Part shown: positions 23,001 through 37,020 of the stretch, piece by piece | How the letters are laid out: every line of letters starts with the position of its first letter | Numbering within the stretch: the stretch's first letter is position 1 | Position numbers and translations under genes: made by a program | Notes under the pieces: generated by a model | Told to the model about the DNA's origin: nothing | Seen by the model: only the letters and a program-made list of their open reading frames with translations | Databases searched by the model: none | NCBI GenBank assembly: GCA_013398055.1 | Contig: VZRS01002397.1 | Span: forward strand, 62,001-126,000 | Origin: Ifrita kowaldi | Taxonomy: Eukaryota > Chordata > Aves > Passeriformes > Cinclosomatidae | Direction of reading: 5' to 3' | DNA: 64,000 nt

Positions 23001-25928
23001 TAAAAAACCCTAAAATTTGTTGTTGTTGTTGTTAACCTAGGATTTCTTTTATGAAGATATGGACCTTCTAACAGAGAAACTAAGAGCTCTGGCTACTGAT
23101 GGAAACAAGCACCGGGCCAAAGTGGATAAAAGAAAGCAGCGATCTGTCTTCAGAGATGTTCTACGGGCTGTTGAGGTGATTCTTTTGTCCCAGTCACAAT
23201 CTAGACCTTTAAAATACATAGTGTACAATTTAGGGAAATCAATTTTATTATTAAACAGAATTACTGTTTCAGTGAAAGAAACAGGAAAAACTATTTTAAG
23301 TGAGATTTCACAGTCTGATCACTTGAGTGAAATAGAACTGTTTTTTTAGGAATGTAGAACAAAGATACTTGGAATAGTTAAACATCTTGGAAGCTAAGAA
23401 GAAGGCTTGGCATGATTTGAAATCGCCTTTAAGATTCTGCCTGTAGAAGGATCTGAGTCAGCTATTATCGTATATTGTATTTCATTGTCCCAAATGTATC
23501 TACTCATTACTTGTAAGGTAGAGACTAAATGAGGCTTACAGGCTGACTTAAAGGTGACTCCTGCACTCAGAACTGATTTTTCTGGGGATGAGTCCAATTC
23601 TTAAAGTAATTTTAAAGATAAAAGTTGCGCATTTGTTTTTTGAAAAGCTTTCTAATAGTGAAGAATATCAGCTTCAAATTCTATGTTAGATTTGACTGTA
23701 GTTATGCATGTGCTTTATGATCAAATACAATGTTTAGTATATTTATACTATATTATTTGGAGGGTTTTGGTGTGCCAAATTTATCAGTGAAAACAAAGCT
23801 CACTGAGATGTATAAAATTCCTTGTACAAAAGACTGCTTAAGTTAAAATTATATACGTTGTTTCCTTTGATTTTTGCTTAGGAGCGTGACTTTCCTACAG
23901 AGATGGTGAAGTTTGGACCTGAGCGCATGTATATTGACTGCTGGGTTAAAAAGCAAACTTACGAGACATTCAAAGAAATCCTGGGGTCAGGGATGCAATA
24001 TCATTTGCAGGTGAGCTGCTCTTTGACACTTGCTCAGACTGTTGCTCCGTGTCTGGCTTTGATATAATTCAGTCTGAATTACAAAATCCTGAGTAGAACT
24101 TAGCAAAATGATGAGCTTTGCATTTGAGATGTTAAAAGACAGCTCTTAAAAAATAAGTACAGTGAGCTAAAATGATCTAGGTAAGCTGCTTCTGAGTTGT
24201 AGCCTGGGTGTGCTGGCTTAGTAATTGACTTCTCCAAGAAGTACAAAATTTAAACTGAATATCTTTCTAGCTTCAGGGTTTTTCCTGAATCCTTATGCTC
24301 TCTTTCAGCAGAGTGGTGTAGTCGTCTGGCTGCTATAAAGCTGCGTGCTTCCACCCTTCCTGTGCAAGACTGTAAAAGGAAGGCAAAGTTTTAGTCAAAA
24401 ATAATGAACACAGCTTGCAGCCCGATGATGACAGCATTCCAGAAGAGGAGGCATAAGTCTTTATCTCTTTTCTGGGAACTGCTTGTTTACTGTCATCTGT
24501 TTACATATGTAGCAGAAGCAGGAAGTGTACCTTAGGAATATATGCTCCCAAATTGCTGTGATAATCATGGGGTTAAAATCTTCAGTCCTGTGTTAATTGA
24601 ATTTCTGTGTGACTGAGGGAGCTCAGGCATGTAGCAGGTTTTTCAGTTTTTTCAAGTACTACTTTCACAGCCAGATACTTTAAAGTGTTGTGAAACCATA
24701 CAGGTCTGTTCAGCTGCCTGATTATGTGTAGAGCAGAACAGTGTCTCATTTGCTGGGACAAAAATATCAAAGGAGGCAGGAGGAGCTGTCTGTCTTCTCA
24801 AGGTGGCAGTTTTTGCTTTTAGCCTTATTCTAGTTAAAGGAGGAAGTGTTCTTGACTTAAATGCAAAAGATAACAGCAATTTGACACAAATCTTAGTCTT
24901 TCTTACTGGAATACTTGATATTTAACAGTAGTCAACTTTAGAGACTTGATAATTAGAAAGGAAACTGATCATTTGGTGTGTTTCTTGTTTAGTCAAATGA
25001 CTTTCTTCGGAATGTGTTTGAGCTTGGTCCACCAGTAATGCTGGATGCTGCGACTCTTAAAACAATGAAGATATCCCGTTTTGAAAGGGTAGGTTATTGC
25101 ACCTTAATGAATTTTCTTTACTTCATACTCTAATTCATTTCTCCTGCACTTCAGAAGCTGTCATTGTTACGCTTGTCACTGTAGTTCTGAGTGCCTCTTA
25201 TTGTCATGAATGAAACCCAGCTTTGTATGCATCTATGAACTCTTAAGATTTTCCACTGGGTGTGTGTCTGCTACTGTGTTTTTTCCAAGGGGTCTGAAGG
25301 TTGATGTGGTTGCTACCAGATTCATGTTCCACACATGTGAAACTTGGTCTCTTCTGAGAGATACATGCCTTTGGGGAGGGACCTATGGGAAACCATGGAA
25401 ACTGAGTCTTTCTAAAGACAGTATCCCAAACTCTGCAGTGTGAAATGGGCACTAGGAGGTTGACCTTATTCTGTTGTTTGTGAATGCATTCATCCTGCAT
25501 ATAATTTGGGGAATGGTGCTACCAAGTTCAGTGTGGGGGTGAACATAACTTACATGGTATCTGTTTGATGTTCAAGACTGACTGGCTTCCAGAACTGCTC
25601 ATAGTTCAGCCTTCCTTATACAGGCCAAGTTTCTTTTAAATATATATGTATATATGTCTGTATATATATACTAAAATTAAATCAGCCTTTGGTGCAAAGA
25701 TAGCATACTGTAAATTTCAGAAGGCCTACCAGTTTACTTCAAAGATTAATAAAAAGATATTTTCATTTGTTTTGTCACATGAAAAATCTGTGAAGGGCAT
25801 AAACCCTATGTAATTATTTTTCTTTTTTTATTTTGTAGCACTTGTACAACTCTGCAGCATTCAAGGCTCGGACAAAGGCTAGAAGTAAATGTCGTGATAA
25901 AAGAGCAGACGTGGGGGAATTTTTTTAG
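17011..25928 (+). CDS. IFRD1: Interferon-related developmental regulator 1, 5' partial
   Basis: Coding exons: 17,011-17,115; 18,072-18,153; 18,557-18,681; 18,977-19,134; 20,501-20,551; 20,648-20,826; 20,930-21,038; 23,041-23,175; 23,882-24,010; 24,993-25,088; 25,839-25,928. All have AG acceptors and GT donors, and the phases join without a break to give 418 residues and TAG. The product begins in the conserved NVQPFSDEDASIETMSHCSG region. It continues through the IFRD domain (KGFIDLTLDKSAKTRQAALE, RRMTLTDSIERCIKKGKSDE, ITELYSTMECLENIFTKAY) and ends with the C-terminal block (RFERHLYNSAAFKARTKARS, then KCRDKRADVGEFF). Human IFRD1 is about 451 residues, so only the first exon is missing, in the assembly gap. 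IFRD1 is a HEAT/ARM-like helical repeat protein, known as a co-regulator of HDAC/SIN3 repression in muscle and other differentiation. Its paralogue IFRD2 binds inactive ribosomes. The gene looks intact, with no stops or frameshifts. Confidence 0.98.
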
Positions 25929-26530
25929 ACTCCCTTTTCAATAGGGTTCAATTTTCATAATTAAAATGAATTTGTAACATTTAAATGACTTTTTTAACTT
26001 CTGTAGTCAGTTTGCAGTTGTGCACGGGTTTGTTACATAGTCTGTAAATATGATGCATGTTGTTGCTTAGTTGCATATACACTGTGTATAGATTGGTGTA
26101 ACATTTGGTGCAGGGATACATTATAACACTCATATTAGCCCCCCACTAGCTCCAAAGGTTGATTATGCTGTAACTGATACATTAAATGGGGTGGATAACT
26201 GTAGTCAATTACTGTGTGTCAGATTGCATTCTTTATATAAAGGTAAAGTAATTCATTGACTAAGTGTTTTGGTATGAATGTGCTAATATGAAAAGATGAC
26301 CATGTTTGTGTGAAATTATTTTAGTAACTTTTTAAAACTCTCCAGGGGTAGAAGGACAAAGAAATTCCTATATGTGTAACTTCATCCTGACAGAGTATGA
26401 AGTTCAGTAACTTCCACTAACAGTCAAATAGTGAATGACAAATACTTGCCTCCATGTAAAATAAAAGCAAAATTCTTGTGTTCTGAAATGGAGTATTCAA
26501 TTTTTGGAATAAAGATGTTTCTCACTGTCT
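25929..26530 (+). other. IFRD1: IFRD1 3' UTR with poly(A) signals
   Basis: The AT-rich sequence after the stop contains AATAAA at 26,460-26,465 and again at 26,508-26,513. The second is followed by a T/GT-rich stretch, so cleavage near 26,525-26,535 is likely. Weaker upstream use of the first signal is possible. Confidence 0.75.
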
Positions 26531-29500
26531 GCTCTCTGTGTAAAAGTAATTATTCCATGAATGAAAAGCTGTAACACTGGCAAAACCCAAAGGCTGAAAG
26601 GGATGGGTTTGTTTATTTGCTGTTTCAGACACATGCTCTAGTAGATGCTACATACGAGTCTACCTTGCTGTGTTTCAAAGGTGTCTCACACTTGCATAAG
26701 GTCTGCACAACAGCCTCTAATCTTGATTTGTCATTGCTTCTCTAATGGTCAAAAGTTTTCTAGTTTTGGTGCTGCAAAACACATTGTCCTTTATCTTAGA
26801 GGAGCCATTCCAGCTACCCTGTGTTCATCATGTTGAAAACTACTCTTCTAACCTCAATTTCTGGTTCTGTAGGACTGAAGTGTGCCAGTAATTGAGAACT
26901 GTCTTAGGAATAGTGTAGGGGGTTATGTAATAAAGACACTAAAACCGAGATAGCTGGAGTTTCTGAACCTGAAGATCTATAAAAATGCTTGTTAGAATAA
27001 ACATTCTTAAAATGTTTATCACCAGATGAAGTAAACATTGCATTGAAAACAACACCGCCCCCTGAAAACTCTTGCCTGCTCTGATAAGGGAAAGTTTGGG
27101 TTGGTGTGGAGTTTGTTGGTGGTTTTTTTCTTTTTTTTTTTCCAACTCAAAGTCTCTGGTTACAGCAGAACCTATTCCAGAAAGTCCATGAATACTAATG
27201 AGCTGTACCTTCTCCATTACCCTGGTTCCCCCCACCTTAAATAATCCACTATGTACGAACTTGTTTGGCTTACAAAACTGATCTCTTGGACTAGACAAAT
27301 CTTTCACCTGCGATCTGTGATGATGGACATGTGTTGTCAGTGTCATACAAGTGGAGAAAAAACTTCTGATCCTTGAATGAGGTGAAGTTATGTGCCTGTA
27401 CTTGCCCAGCCCAAGACAGTTCCCTTTGAGCCAAACTGTTCCCTCAAGCCTGTTGGCCTCTCCTTTGGCTTCTGTGTAGTCACCTTTGGTGTCCTTTGCC
27501 AGGCACTTTTGATAGCTTCCTGCCAAGCGTTTCTGCAGCCCTTCCTGGCAGGGGGCCAAGCAGATGGTTGCGTTTTTCCCTGTTCCACTGTAGGTGCCAC
27601 CCACAGTGATCTGCGTATCTTCTAGGGCTGTTGCAGAGGTGGGGTGTTCTGCAGTCCTGCAGACATCCCAGGGGTTTGCAGACCTTTTCAAGCTTAGAAC
27701 TGGAGATGCCTGGGTCCTTGTCTTATGATTATGTTGGTGTCAGGAGTTTTTGGGGCATGGGAGTCAGCACTGATTTTTTTTCTGGCTTGCAATTCCTTAT
27801 TTGGAGGGAGGATTTCCAGGAGACTCCTGCAGAAAGGGAGCAGAACTTGTCGGCTTAGGGCAGGAAGTATGAGTCAGGTGATCTATTCTCTATTGTTTCC
27901 TGAAAGAAATATGTTTAGTGGCAGTTTAAAGGGATTCAGAATTTTAGATATAGGATGGCTTCAGAAAGAATTTGTTGTTTTGAGCTGCAGTCCCTGTGTG
28001 TGTCAGCTGCCTGTCAATACAGTGCGCTGTAACATTGCCTTCTGCAATGTCAGCAAGGAAAGTGATCAAAAGAACTGTCAGCAAAGGAGCAATTACACTG
28101 CTCACCACCAGTTCATCAGAATTTAATCTTTGAACAACTAAGGATACCAGACAAATTAGTCCACCCTGTAATACTTATCCACTTGAATTCGTAAACTGTA
28201 TGGGAGAAGGGGGAAAGACCCTATTTTTTCCAGTCTATGACTTTAAAATACTCATGACTGCAATACTGGAGATATGACTCTTCTGCATAGCAAACTGGTT
28301 ACTCATAGCTACAGTATTGTAGATATGACTCTTCTGCATAGCAAACTGGTTACTCATAGCTACAGTATTGTAGATATGACTCTTCTGCATAGCAAATACA
28401 TTTTAGATAAGCACTAAACCCAAGAGGTTTGGGACTAACCGAAAGGTTAGTGAAATACTGACCATCAGTAACAACCCTCGTTCTCCATGACGGGATATTA
28501 TCATGATTCCAATATGAAAAAAGAGACCTGTGTTTGTGCTGATTTCTGTTTTAGCAGATAGATTTTGTGAAGTGAGTATACTTAGCCAAGTTGAACTCTA
28601 AATATAGACTGAAAGGGGCAGTCTGTTTCATAGCTGTCTTTATGGGTACTGCAGGACTTGACAGGTTCCTATGGGAGTAAAAGTAGAGAGAGGAACTGCA
28701 GACCAAGTTTTCTCCACATGATTTTCACTGGCTGATTTCTTCCGTACTGGCACATTACCTGAATGTAATTATGTTGTAAGTAATGTTTCATTCTCCTGTT
28801 TTTTTAACCTTTTAGATTTTATTTCCTTTTTTTTTTCTGTGAAGAATTTTCAATGTGTTCTCATTCTAAGTTTTTATTTTACATCAACAACTTAAGAAGA
28901 AATTTAAAAGTTGCATAGGGGAAAAAAGTCTTTAGGCAAGATTAAAGTACAAGATAAAGTGAATCCAAAGCTCCCAATGTTTAGATTGGTTTGTTGGGAA
29001 AATAATCAATATTTTTGTCCAGTGACACTGACGTTTGTATCCTTTCTCCTTTGGCATGTCAATGGAATCAAACAAATGTAATATAAACTTTTTAAATTAA
29101 TAATGGTAATCTTGACTGTTTGCATGTGCAAATAATTAAATGATTAGTAGTAAATGCAGAAACATATAATTCATAATACTAATGAATCAAAGGTACTCAC
29201 ATTTATTACAGCTCAAGCTGTTAAGAAGAGTCTTCCCTGAAGCTGCAGGGAGGCATTAATGAAAATACCCAAGAGAAACAACCGCTCTTCAGGATCTAAA
29301 AATAACCAAAAGCCTTTGTGCATGAAGCGGTAACTGTTCGCTGCCCGCTCAAATGCAGGGCTCCATAATGGTTGTGTTGGCTGCAGATGTGCACGTGGGG
29401 AGACAGCAGAGCAGAGCCAGCTCTGGTGAGGACGTGGCTCACAGACTGTGCTGCCTGGTGCCACGTGATGTTCTAGAGGAAGGACAGTGGGCACAGCCAT

Positions 29501-31253
29501 CTGTCCTGAAGTTACTGCTGCACACCTAAAAATCATACACTAGGTAAGGCTAACCCCTATTATGCCAGCTTTTCTGCACTTTCTTTGTACTTTGAAGCAA
29601 CAGTTCTGAACAGAGAAAAAAATAAGCTGTAATCTTTTCTTGTGGGCTATTAAAAAGAGATATGAAAATAATCCATATAGTCCTGTCAGTCTTCACTAGC
29701 AGGAGAACAAGCCCTGTTGTCAGGATTGATTTCAGTGCTTAGTCTTCAGACTTACTGAGGCTCATTGAATGTCTGCTTCGCTGTGTGCTCAGGTTTGGGG
29801 GAATTACAACAATCTCCTGCATTTGGTTTGATGAGGGAAGGAGTGAGTGTTTTCTGCAAACAATCAGGGCTATATTCCTCAAATTTTAGGTTTTTAATTT
29901 AAGTGTTATATTAGGAATCTGGTTGCACTGTGTTCTCTGTTCCTTGGAGAGAACAAGAAGGCTCAGAAGCACGTCAAGAGGACAGTTCAACCCATCTAGG
30001 ATTCAGAAATCACCCTTAGGTGCTTTGCACACATCATCAAGGGCGGTTTGCATCCCGTGAAGTGCTGATTTATGTTGGCAGGTAAAATTGAACTTGGGAG
30101 CTTTATAAAATACTAAATGGGTAACATGCGCTTTACTCCAAATTTAAACTAACCTGTGTGAGCTCCCTCCTTACATTCACTAGCAAGAAAAAGATACATT
30201 TAGGCTGTGATTCTAAGGTGAGAAAGGCATATCTTAGAATAAGAGGGCTGTTACCTGGAGGAATGTATTTTTCTTCAATAATTACAGAGGGAGTTTTCAG
30301 TGACAAGTGTAGACAAACGTGCCTACTTAGAGTGTCTGCATCTCCTTATGGCTAGAAGTGTAGTTTGTTTCTAGGAGACATTTTTGGAATCAGAGTGGTG
30401 TAAAGAAAAGAAAAAGACTGATAAGGAATCGTGCAATACGTAGAAGCAGCCTCCTTAGGTATTGCTTCTTTTCTATATATAATCTTCTTTCAAAACTGTA
30501 TTTATATTAAGAATCATTCACTAAGTTCGTGTACCCAGACTCTGCAGAGAAACTGTTTTTGCTGATTGGACCTCATCCAGTGCCTTTTTTTAAAGCAAGG
30601 GGTATTAGTCTGAAGAAAAAGCTTTTTAAATTTGTCCAAAACTATGTGAAGTAGAACCACATTACAAGACTGTTATTTTTTGTTCCATTTTTCACAAATA
30701 ATAACTTCACAGTGATATTCTAAGGTATGTAAATAGACACATACCCTTGTTGCTCATTTCCCACATTCATACCTGCTTTCCCTGTCTTATCTCTGAATGA
30801 TTTGATGCTGAAAGAAGAGGACTTGAGTGACATCCTTTCGGGAAGTGTTAGTGAAGCTTTGGCTTTCACTGTGGTCAGGATCTCACACCACCTCTTACCA
30901 AGTACTCACCAAATCAAAGGATAATATACTAAATAGGTACCATTCAAATCAATGCTGGAGCCAGTCAAACTGATTTTTCTCTTTCTCTCTTTTCCCATAC
31001 ATATACATATGTGCACAAACACAATGTAAAAACGAAATGTTTCAATCATCAAAGATTTCCAAGAATAAACAAGTGCTATGAACTGAGTTATCCCTGCCTT
31101 CAAGATCTAGTAAGTGCGCTGGTCATACAAATCCCTTTATTTTAAGGATCGCTTAGGCTGCTCAGTATTTCTTTAGAACAGGACACCAACTGTTACCAGT
31201 AATATTCCCATAGCCATGTGTTAATTAACCTTTTAAATTATTATTTCCTTTAG
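26531..31253. other. Intergenic region between IFRD1 and LSMEM1
   Basis: No gene is supported. A minus-strand open stretch of 250 codons (27,691-26,939) starts at TTG and resembles nothing I know. A 51-bp tandem repeat lies at 28,250-28,397. A moderately GC-rich patch occurs at about 29,210-29,530. Non-coding 5' exons and the promoter of LSMEM1 should lie here or further left but cannot be picked out by eye. Confidence 0.55.
28250..28397. repeat. 51-bp tandem repeat, about 2.5 to 3 copies
   Basis: Units starting at 28,270, 28,321 and 28,372 (partial) are essentially identical, beginning AGATATGACTCTTCTGCATA. A degenerate part-unit precedes them from 28,250. The period is 51 bp. The two intact units match at every base I compared, so the expansion is young. 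Confidence 0.9.
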
Positions 31254-31258
31254 ATACA

Positions 31259-34200
31259 ATGGAGAGGCCTTCCTTGGGATTTAACCTGCCTGATACTCAT
31301 GAAGAAGGAAAACTTTATGTAGTTGATTCCCTAAACAACCTAAACAAGCTAAATGTTTGTCCAGATGAATCCCAACGTTCACTAGGTATGCACGATAGGT
31401 GATCTGTGGATTTCTATATATACAATCCATATTGTGTGTCACTGATGTCAACAGACTAATAGGCCAATGTGTATGCCAAGCTCTGTACTGAAAAATGTAA
31501 GAAAAAGATTGAAAATGGCATAATTTAGACAGATCAGACAATGATTTAGCTGCCCCTGCTGTGTATTTCCACATTAGGTTCTTGAAAATCCTTGCACTTA
31601 GTTGAGATTTACTGTCAAACCTGAACTTATCTTCCATTTCAGTCAGGATTTATGAGGTGATCACTTGCAGGATAATGTCTCTAGTAATGCCCAATATACA
31701 ACTTCTATATAAATAGCGTCATAACTCTTCCCAAGAACTAAAATTCATAAGTGGCAATAGAAGCACCTGAGAATTTCTCTTCATTCCTTTAAGACACATC
31801 TCCTAAGAACTCAAACTGGTTACCTGAAATATCCTGTGGAATCTTTAAGCATTTTACTTTCCAGACATTCTTTACTTATAGTTTCAGATATGGCTCCCGC
31901 ACTTCTACTGGTTTGATAAGGCTTTTGCCTTTGATTTCTCACAGCAACAGGAATATTTTCACCCAGTGATATCTACAATGTATTTCAGTTCTTTGTGACC
32001 TGAAAATATCTTAAAACCTGGAGCTCTTCAGCAACATTCCACGCAGCAATATTTGAATGTGCTCTTATTTCCCTTGCTGTAATGGCAAATTTGAGTGAAG
32101 AAATTTATAGATCAACAGCTGCGTTGAAGCATGTTTCAAGTGGCCATAACTTAATCATGCTTCTAGTTATGGGTCTTAAATGTTTTCTCATTGCTTCTGT
32201 TTCCAAGTCCTCTAACTTTTCCTAATCCAGCTAACTAGAGTGGTGCTGGTTTCTGCATTTAATGCAGATATGTCAGACAAAGCACTAAATTCTCATATGC
32301 AGATTATCTTGATATTGTCACTTCTGCAAGTAGAAAATGAGGCAATGGCATACGTAGATATTAATGTCAAAGAAACTCCTTTCAGTGTGACTGTTTTGCT
32401 TTCTTTTGCAATTTTTATTGGACAGTATAATTTACTTTCCAGGTATATATACAAAGTTCTGTGGAAACGTATGTGGTTCTCTGAAATAATCACATGCATG
32501 CATTGATTATTCCTCTCTACGTTTCAGTAGTAAATAATGGTAACTTAATAAGTATTTTATTCACAAATTTGTAAAGTCCTTTGGTTCCTTCTAGGATTAT
32601 TCTTTTAATGTAGTTTTTAAGCTCGGAGAGTCTGTAGGTACCTCATACCATCAGCTACCTCACTCAGCAGCATAGAACTTTGGTTGTCTTGCCAGAAAAT
32701 CAGAGACATGTCAAAAGATATTTAAAATGTGTATAGCTTCTAGTTTCTTCAGTAGGAGCCATTCAGTAATTTCTTTATGTTTTAGATGATAAAATGTTCC
32801 CACTGTTTGCAGTTTGACGAGAATGTGTGCTCACCAATTCCTCACAACACTACAGTCTGGCACGTTCAGCCTGATGAAATAGTAAGAAGTATTCATGAGG
32901 CAGAGTGAGCTCAGACCACTTCTGAGACCGCTATTGAAAGCTTAGGATGCTTGGCAGCCAGCAGTAGCAGGCCCTGCCCATCCCTGATATTCTGAGTAGA
33001 AAGCAATATTGGTGCAGACACTTAGTATATGGTGCATTTGTTATGAATGCTAACGGAATAATAATAGAACCTCAAAGGACAAATATGAAAATGTTTCAGC
33101 TTACTCATGGACAGGAGTGTGTTAAATATAAAATAAAGAAAAATAGGATATTCCCAGAGATCTGCTGGCTCAGTGAACTGCCTAACCCTATGTAGGGTCA
33201 TTATTAAAGTGCTGTAGTGGCACATGCAGCCCTTCCTCAGCTTTATCACTACAGGCTCAGTTGCAAAGACCTCAGAGATTTCCACCAGCTAAAACAAGAA
33301 CACGATCTAGAAATACATTTTTCACAGATGCACGTTACTCTCCCTTTCAGAATGGCAAGACAGCAATTACAGAAGGATAAATTACAGTAATTTGCATGTA
33401 ATTTTAGTATGTATGAGACTGACACCAAAATGAAATTACATTAGCTTCCTCCTCCCTCCAAAACAGAAAATAAACTCAAATCTTTGCAAGTTATTACACT
33501 AGTGTACAAATTTAAGATTAAACTAATCTGGCTCAAGTATAAATTTTTTACATTCACATGAATTTCCTCATGTTGTTCACCTGATTTGTTATCTTTGGGG
33601 CTTATTGCCACCTCACATTGATTGCAACTATTTCTATGAGAGAAACTACTGAGTTTCTCTCTATGTGCAACACATTCTTTAAAAAGCAGTGAACTGGCTT
33701 GTTGAGCTGATTCAAGGTCAGCATTACAGGTGCCTTTCCTTTTCCCCCCTCATTCTTCCTGTGCTTAAAGGACAACATATGTAGTCCATATAGGAATGTA
33801 TTCCATTCTTGACAATTGAGAGGATAGGTACCTCATTTTTCAACTGGAATGAAACCAAAAATCCTAGAGATGAAGAAGAATATTGAAAACATTTGTTTTA
33901 AGAAAAAAACAGTCAAGACCTACATTCATTCTATCCAACATCAGGAGCTTAACTGAGGTGTTTACTCTGGGAAATTAATCATTCCAGGGATGCTTCTCAT
34001 CAAACAGAAAAAGAAGCATATCTAGAGGATGAAGAGGATGAATGTGTATGATGAATCTGTACCTTGGTTTTCAATAGGAATTTTTCTCTCTTCTGGTTTG
34101 AAAAGGTTAAGTGCATTCAAGCCCTTACAAAGCTGCCTGATGAAAACTTCATTGCAGCCTTTGTACATGTAAAACAGCTGTACAACTCTGAACTGTAAAA

Positions 34201-36576
34201 CGGGTCAACCTCAACAAAACACTGTATTTCAGCAAAAGAAATACTTATGTTGGATGTGTTCTAACAGCTATAAAAGATGCATCATTTTTTTATATTTCCA
34301 AATTCAAGCTGAGTTCATAAAGTTATTTTTTCCCTTTTCGTGCAATATCACAGGAAGAAAAATCTGTTGGCCAAATATATGATGTATTCTGCATCATTTC
34401 ATGAGGCCAGAAGTATTTTGTCATGCTTATCCCAACAAGCCTTAACAAACTGTGTCACCAAATGATTTGTCATCTCTTAACAGATGAGGAAGAAAACACT
34501 GGTGGTACTGGACAAAGGATGGCAGGGAGCAACACAAGAAACCAGTATTTGTTCTTCGTCACCTTTATTCTTAGTTTGATCATCAGTTTGGCACTTGTTT
34601 CATTTGTAATATTCTTAATATGTAAGTAGACCAAAGAGTGGTTCTTAAAAATGTAGGGCCAATTGGAAAAAGAGCCATTCTGAAATGTGTCATGCTACCT
34701 TATAACATGCTACTGCTGTATTTGCATGGTCAAAGGCAATTCTGGCTTTGGCTGCTTCTGGGCACTGGGTCCTGGTCCTGGGGGCAGAAGCACAGGCAAA
34801 CAACACTCTCTCAGGGCTAAAAGGCACAATTTTATTCTTAGTGCTAAGGATTTGTGAGCTTCAACAGCTGTGAAGAATTTATCTCAGCAGCGTTATACTG
34901 TGTCGCTAAAAATGCTGAGTGGAAATGAAATTAAAATTTAAAGGTAATTGTATGGCAGTGAGATACTTTGGCAATGTGCCTTCCATTCCTTTCCAGATCA
35001 ACCTCAGTATTGGGGTCATTCCACTGAAACTGGAATCACACCCAGGCTAACACTTAAATCAGGCTACCTGAAGGAAGACCTGAGGGTTATCATCAAAGTA
35101 CTGACTGGAAATTGGCTTGGAACTAAGAAACTCTTAAGCATAAGAAAAAAAATTAGATAGCATTTATGAAGATTTGCATGTAGCATTGAGTCTGTAGACA
35201 TAATTACGGTTCCAGTTTTTTAGGACTGATCAGGTGGGTTTAGCTGAAGATATGGCTGGTTAGTGGAACCCTTGTCATCTTGGCATTTTCTGAGCTAATA
35301 ATATTGAACAGAATATGAAGCGCATTATTTCAATGTACATCTCTATTTTGAAAGAATTGGAATCCATGTGAAATCAAGATTTCCTATATCCTATAGTAGG
35401 GAATTTGCTGGAACATATCAAAAATCCTGATTTTTTTTTTTTTTTGACCAGGAAATCTAACCCATGACTAAATTACCTTACAGGCACTCAAAGAAAGAAG
35501 TATCAGACAAGTAAAGAACATAAAGCAGATTTTAAGTGACATGATTGTAAAATCCTAATCAAAATACCTCATACTTGAATTTCAGATTTATTTAATGAGG
35601 AGCTGCTAAAAGTAGAGCCTTGGTATAAAAAAAAATGAGTATTGTGTTGCTCTAGTGGAAAAATGCTAAACTAAAGTGAAAAGCTTTCTTACAAGATTTA
35701 AAGCAGTTTGCTTGGGCTCAGGTTGGTGGAAGCCTGTAGTTTTTGAAAGTGATTTCCAGTGGTGTTTCAGTTTATGTTACAATGTTCTATTAGATATATA
35801 TAGATATAGCTATGTGTGTGTGTGCGCTATATAATCTGAGATGTTTGCAAACCACATGCATAGATTCATTTAGCATTGCCACTATTACACTTAGGCTTCA
35901 AAACCTATGGGTAAATCTTTTAACTTCAGAAGGCCAAAATAAAAGTAGCTCCAAAAGTGCATATTGGCATGCCAGAGGAGGCTGGCCTTGAAATGCTAGT
36001 ATTTGCAAGAATTTTCCTTTAATTTAAAATAAAATACGTGCACATACTGACCACAAATTGGATCTTGAAGCCCGTAAATAAGACATTTCCCTGTGGACAT
36101 TAATGGAATGGATACACTCCTGAAAACTGCAAAAATTATCTGAGCTATATCTGATTTCATTACTCTGCACTAAACTGAAAAAAAAAATCCAGAAAATAAG
36201 CAAAAAAGAATGTAGTGAGCAGGTAAACCCACCAGATATATAACTTCTTATCATTAGGTTCTGCAGTTGTTTTCCTGTTTAATATATTTAATCATCAGAA
36301 TTCCTTACAAAGTCTCACAGGAATGCAAGTGAGGGTAGTGATGCTCTTAAGTGTTGCCAATTTAATGAGGTACATTTTCCTTTTCAAGTTCAAACTAGAA
36401 ATGAGGTGGACCAAATATCAAGCAGACTACTATCTGAAAAGAAGGACATAGAAGAGCTGAAGAAAATGAACAGTATTATATTAAAGCATCTAAATCAATC
36501 AGGAATTAAGGAAAAGCCTTCTGATCTTCATGATTACCTATTTACCCATGCTGAGCTCAAAGTCCCTGGAGAATAG
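31259..36576 (+). CDS. LSMEM1: Leucine-rich single-pass membrane protein 1
   Basis: The three coding exons are 31,259-31,385, 34,484-34,621 and 36,389-36,576. They join in phase to give 150 residues and TAG. The ATG lies five bases inside an exon that follows a CCTTTAG acceptor, so at least one 5' non-coding exon must exist upstream. Residues 16-33 (EGKLYVVDSLNNLNKLNV) match the leucine-containing N-terminal block of mammalian LSMEM1. A hydrophobic segment at about 64-88 (SLALVSFVIFLI) is the single membrane span. It is followed by a charged helical stretch, EKKDIEELKKMNSIILKHLN. There is no signal peptide. Human LSMEM1 is about 131 residues, and here the C-terminus runs roughly 20 residues further, through DYLFTHAELKVPGE. 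The function of the family is poorly known. The position next to IFRD1 matches human 7q31. Confidence 0.95.
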
Positions 36577-37020
36577 ATCTTCTTTGGAAAGGAATTCAGC
36601 ATATTCATGACTCAGATATTTTCACATATGGCACACAGGTTGCTGAAACATTGCTAAAAAAGTCAGCTGAATGAAAAATATTAGCAAATAATATTTTATC
36701 CTGTTTTATGTGGACAGAGATTTGTAATACTAAGCCCATATGATTCACAATAAACAATGGACTGTCAATTTGGGGCACGACTTCCAGATTCTCTGTGCAT
36801 TGTAAATTGCAGGAGTAAGGGCCTCGTTTTACTTTAAATGTAAGTGAATGATCACAGAAAATCACAAGTTCTATTCACATGATTCCAGCATGACCTTGTT
36901 CACTTAATCATTCTCCTGTTACCTTTGTACAAGCTTTCTGTTTGTTTCTAATGTTATTTGTATTTAAGGATAACTTCAGATTTCATAACTTATAAATAAA
37001 TCCATTTCTGCCCTAGAGTT
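36577..37020 (+). other. LSMEM1: LSMEM1 3' UTR with poly(A) signal
   Basis: The sequence after the stop includes AATAAA at 36,995-37,000, followed by a T-rich and TG-rich stretch (TTTTGTGGTTTT). Cleavage is likely at about 37,015-37,020. An earlier AATAAA lies at about 36,751. Confidence 0.65.
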
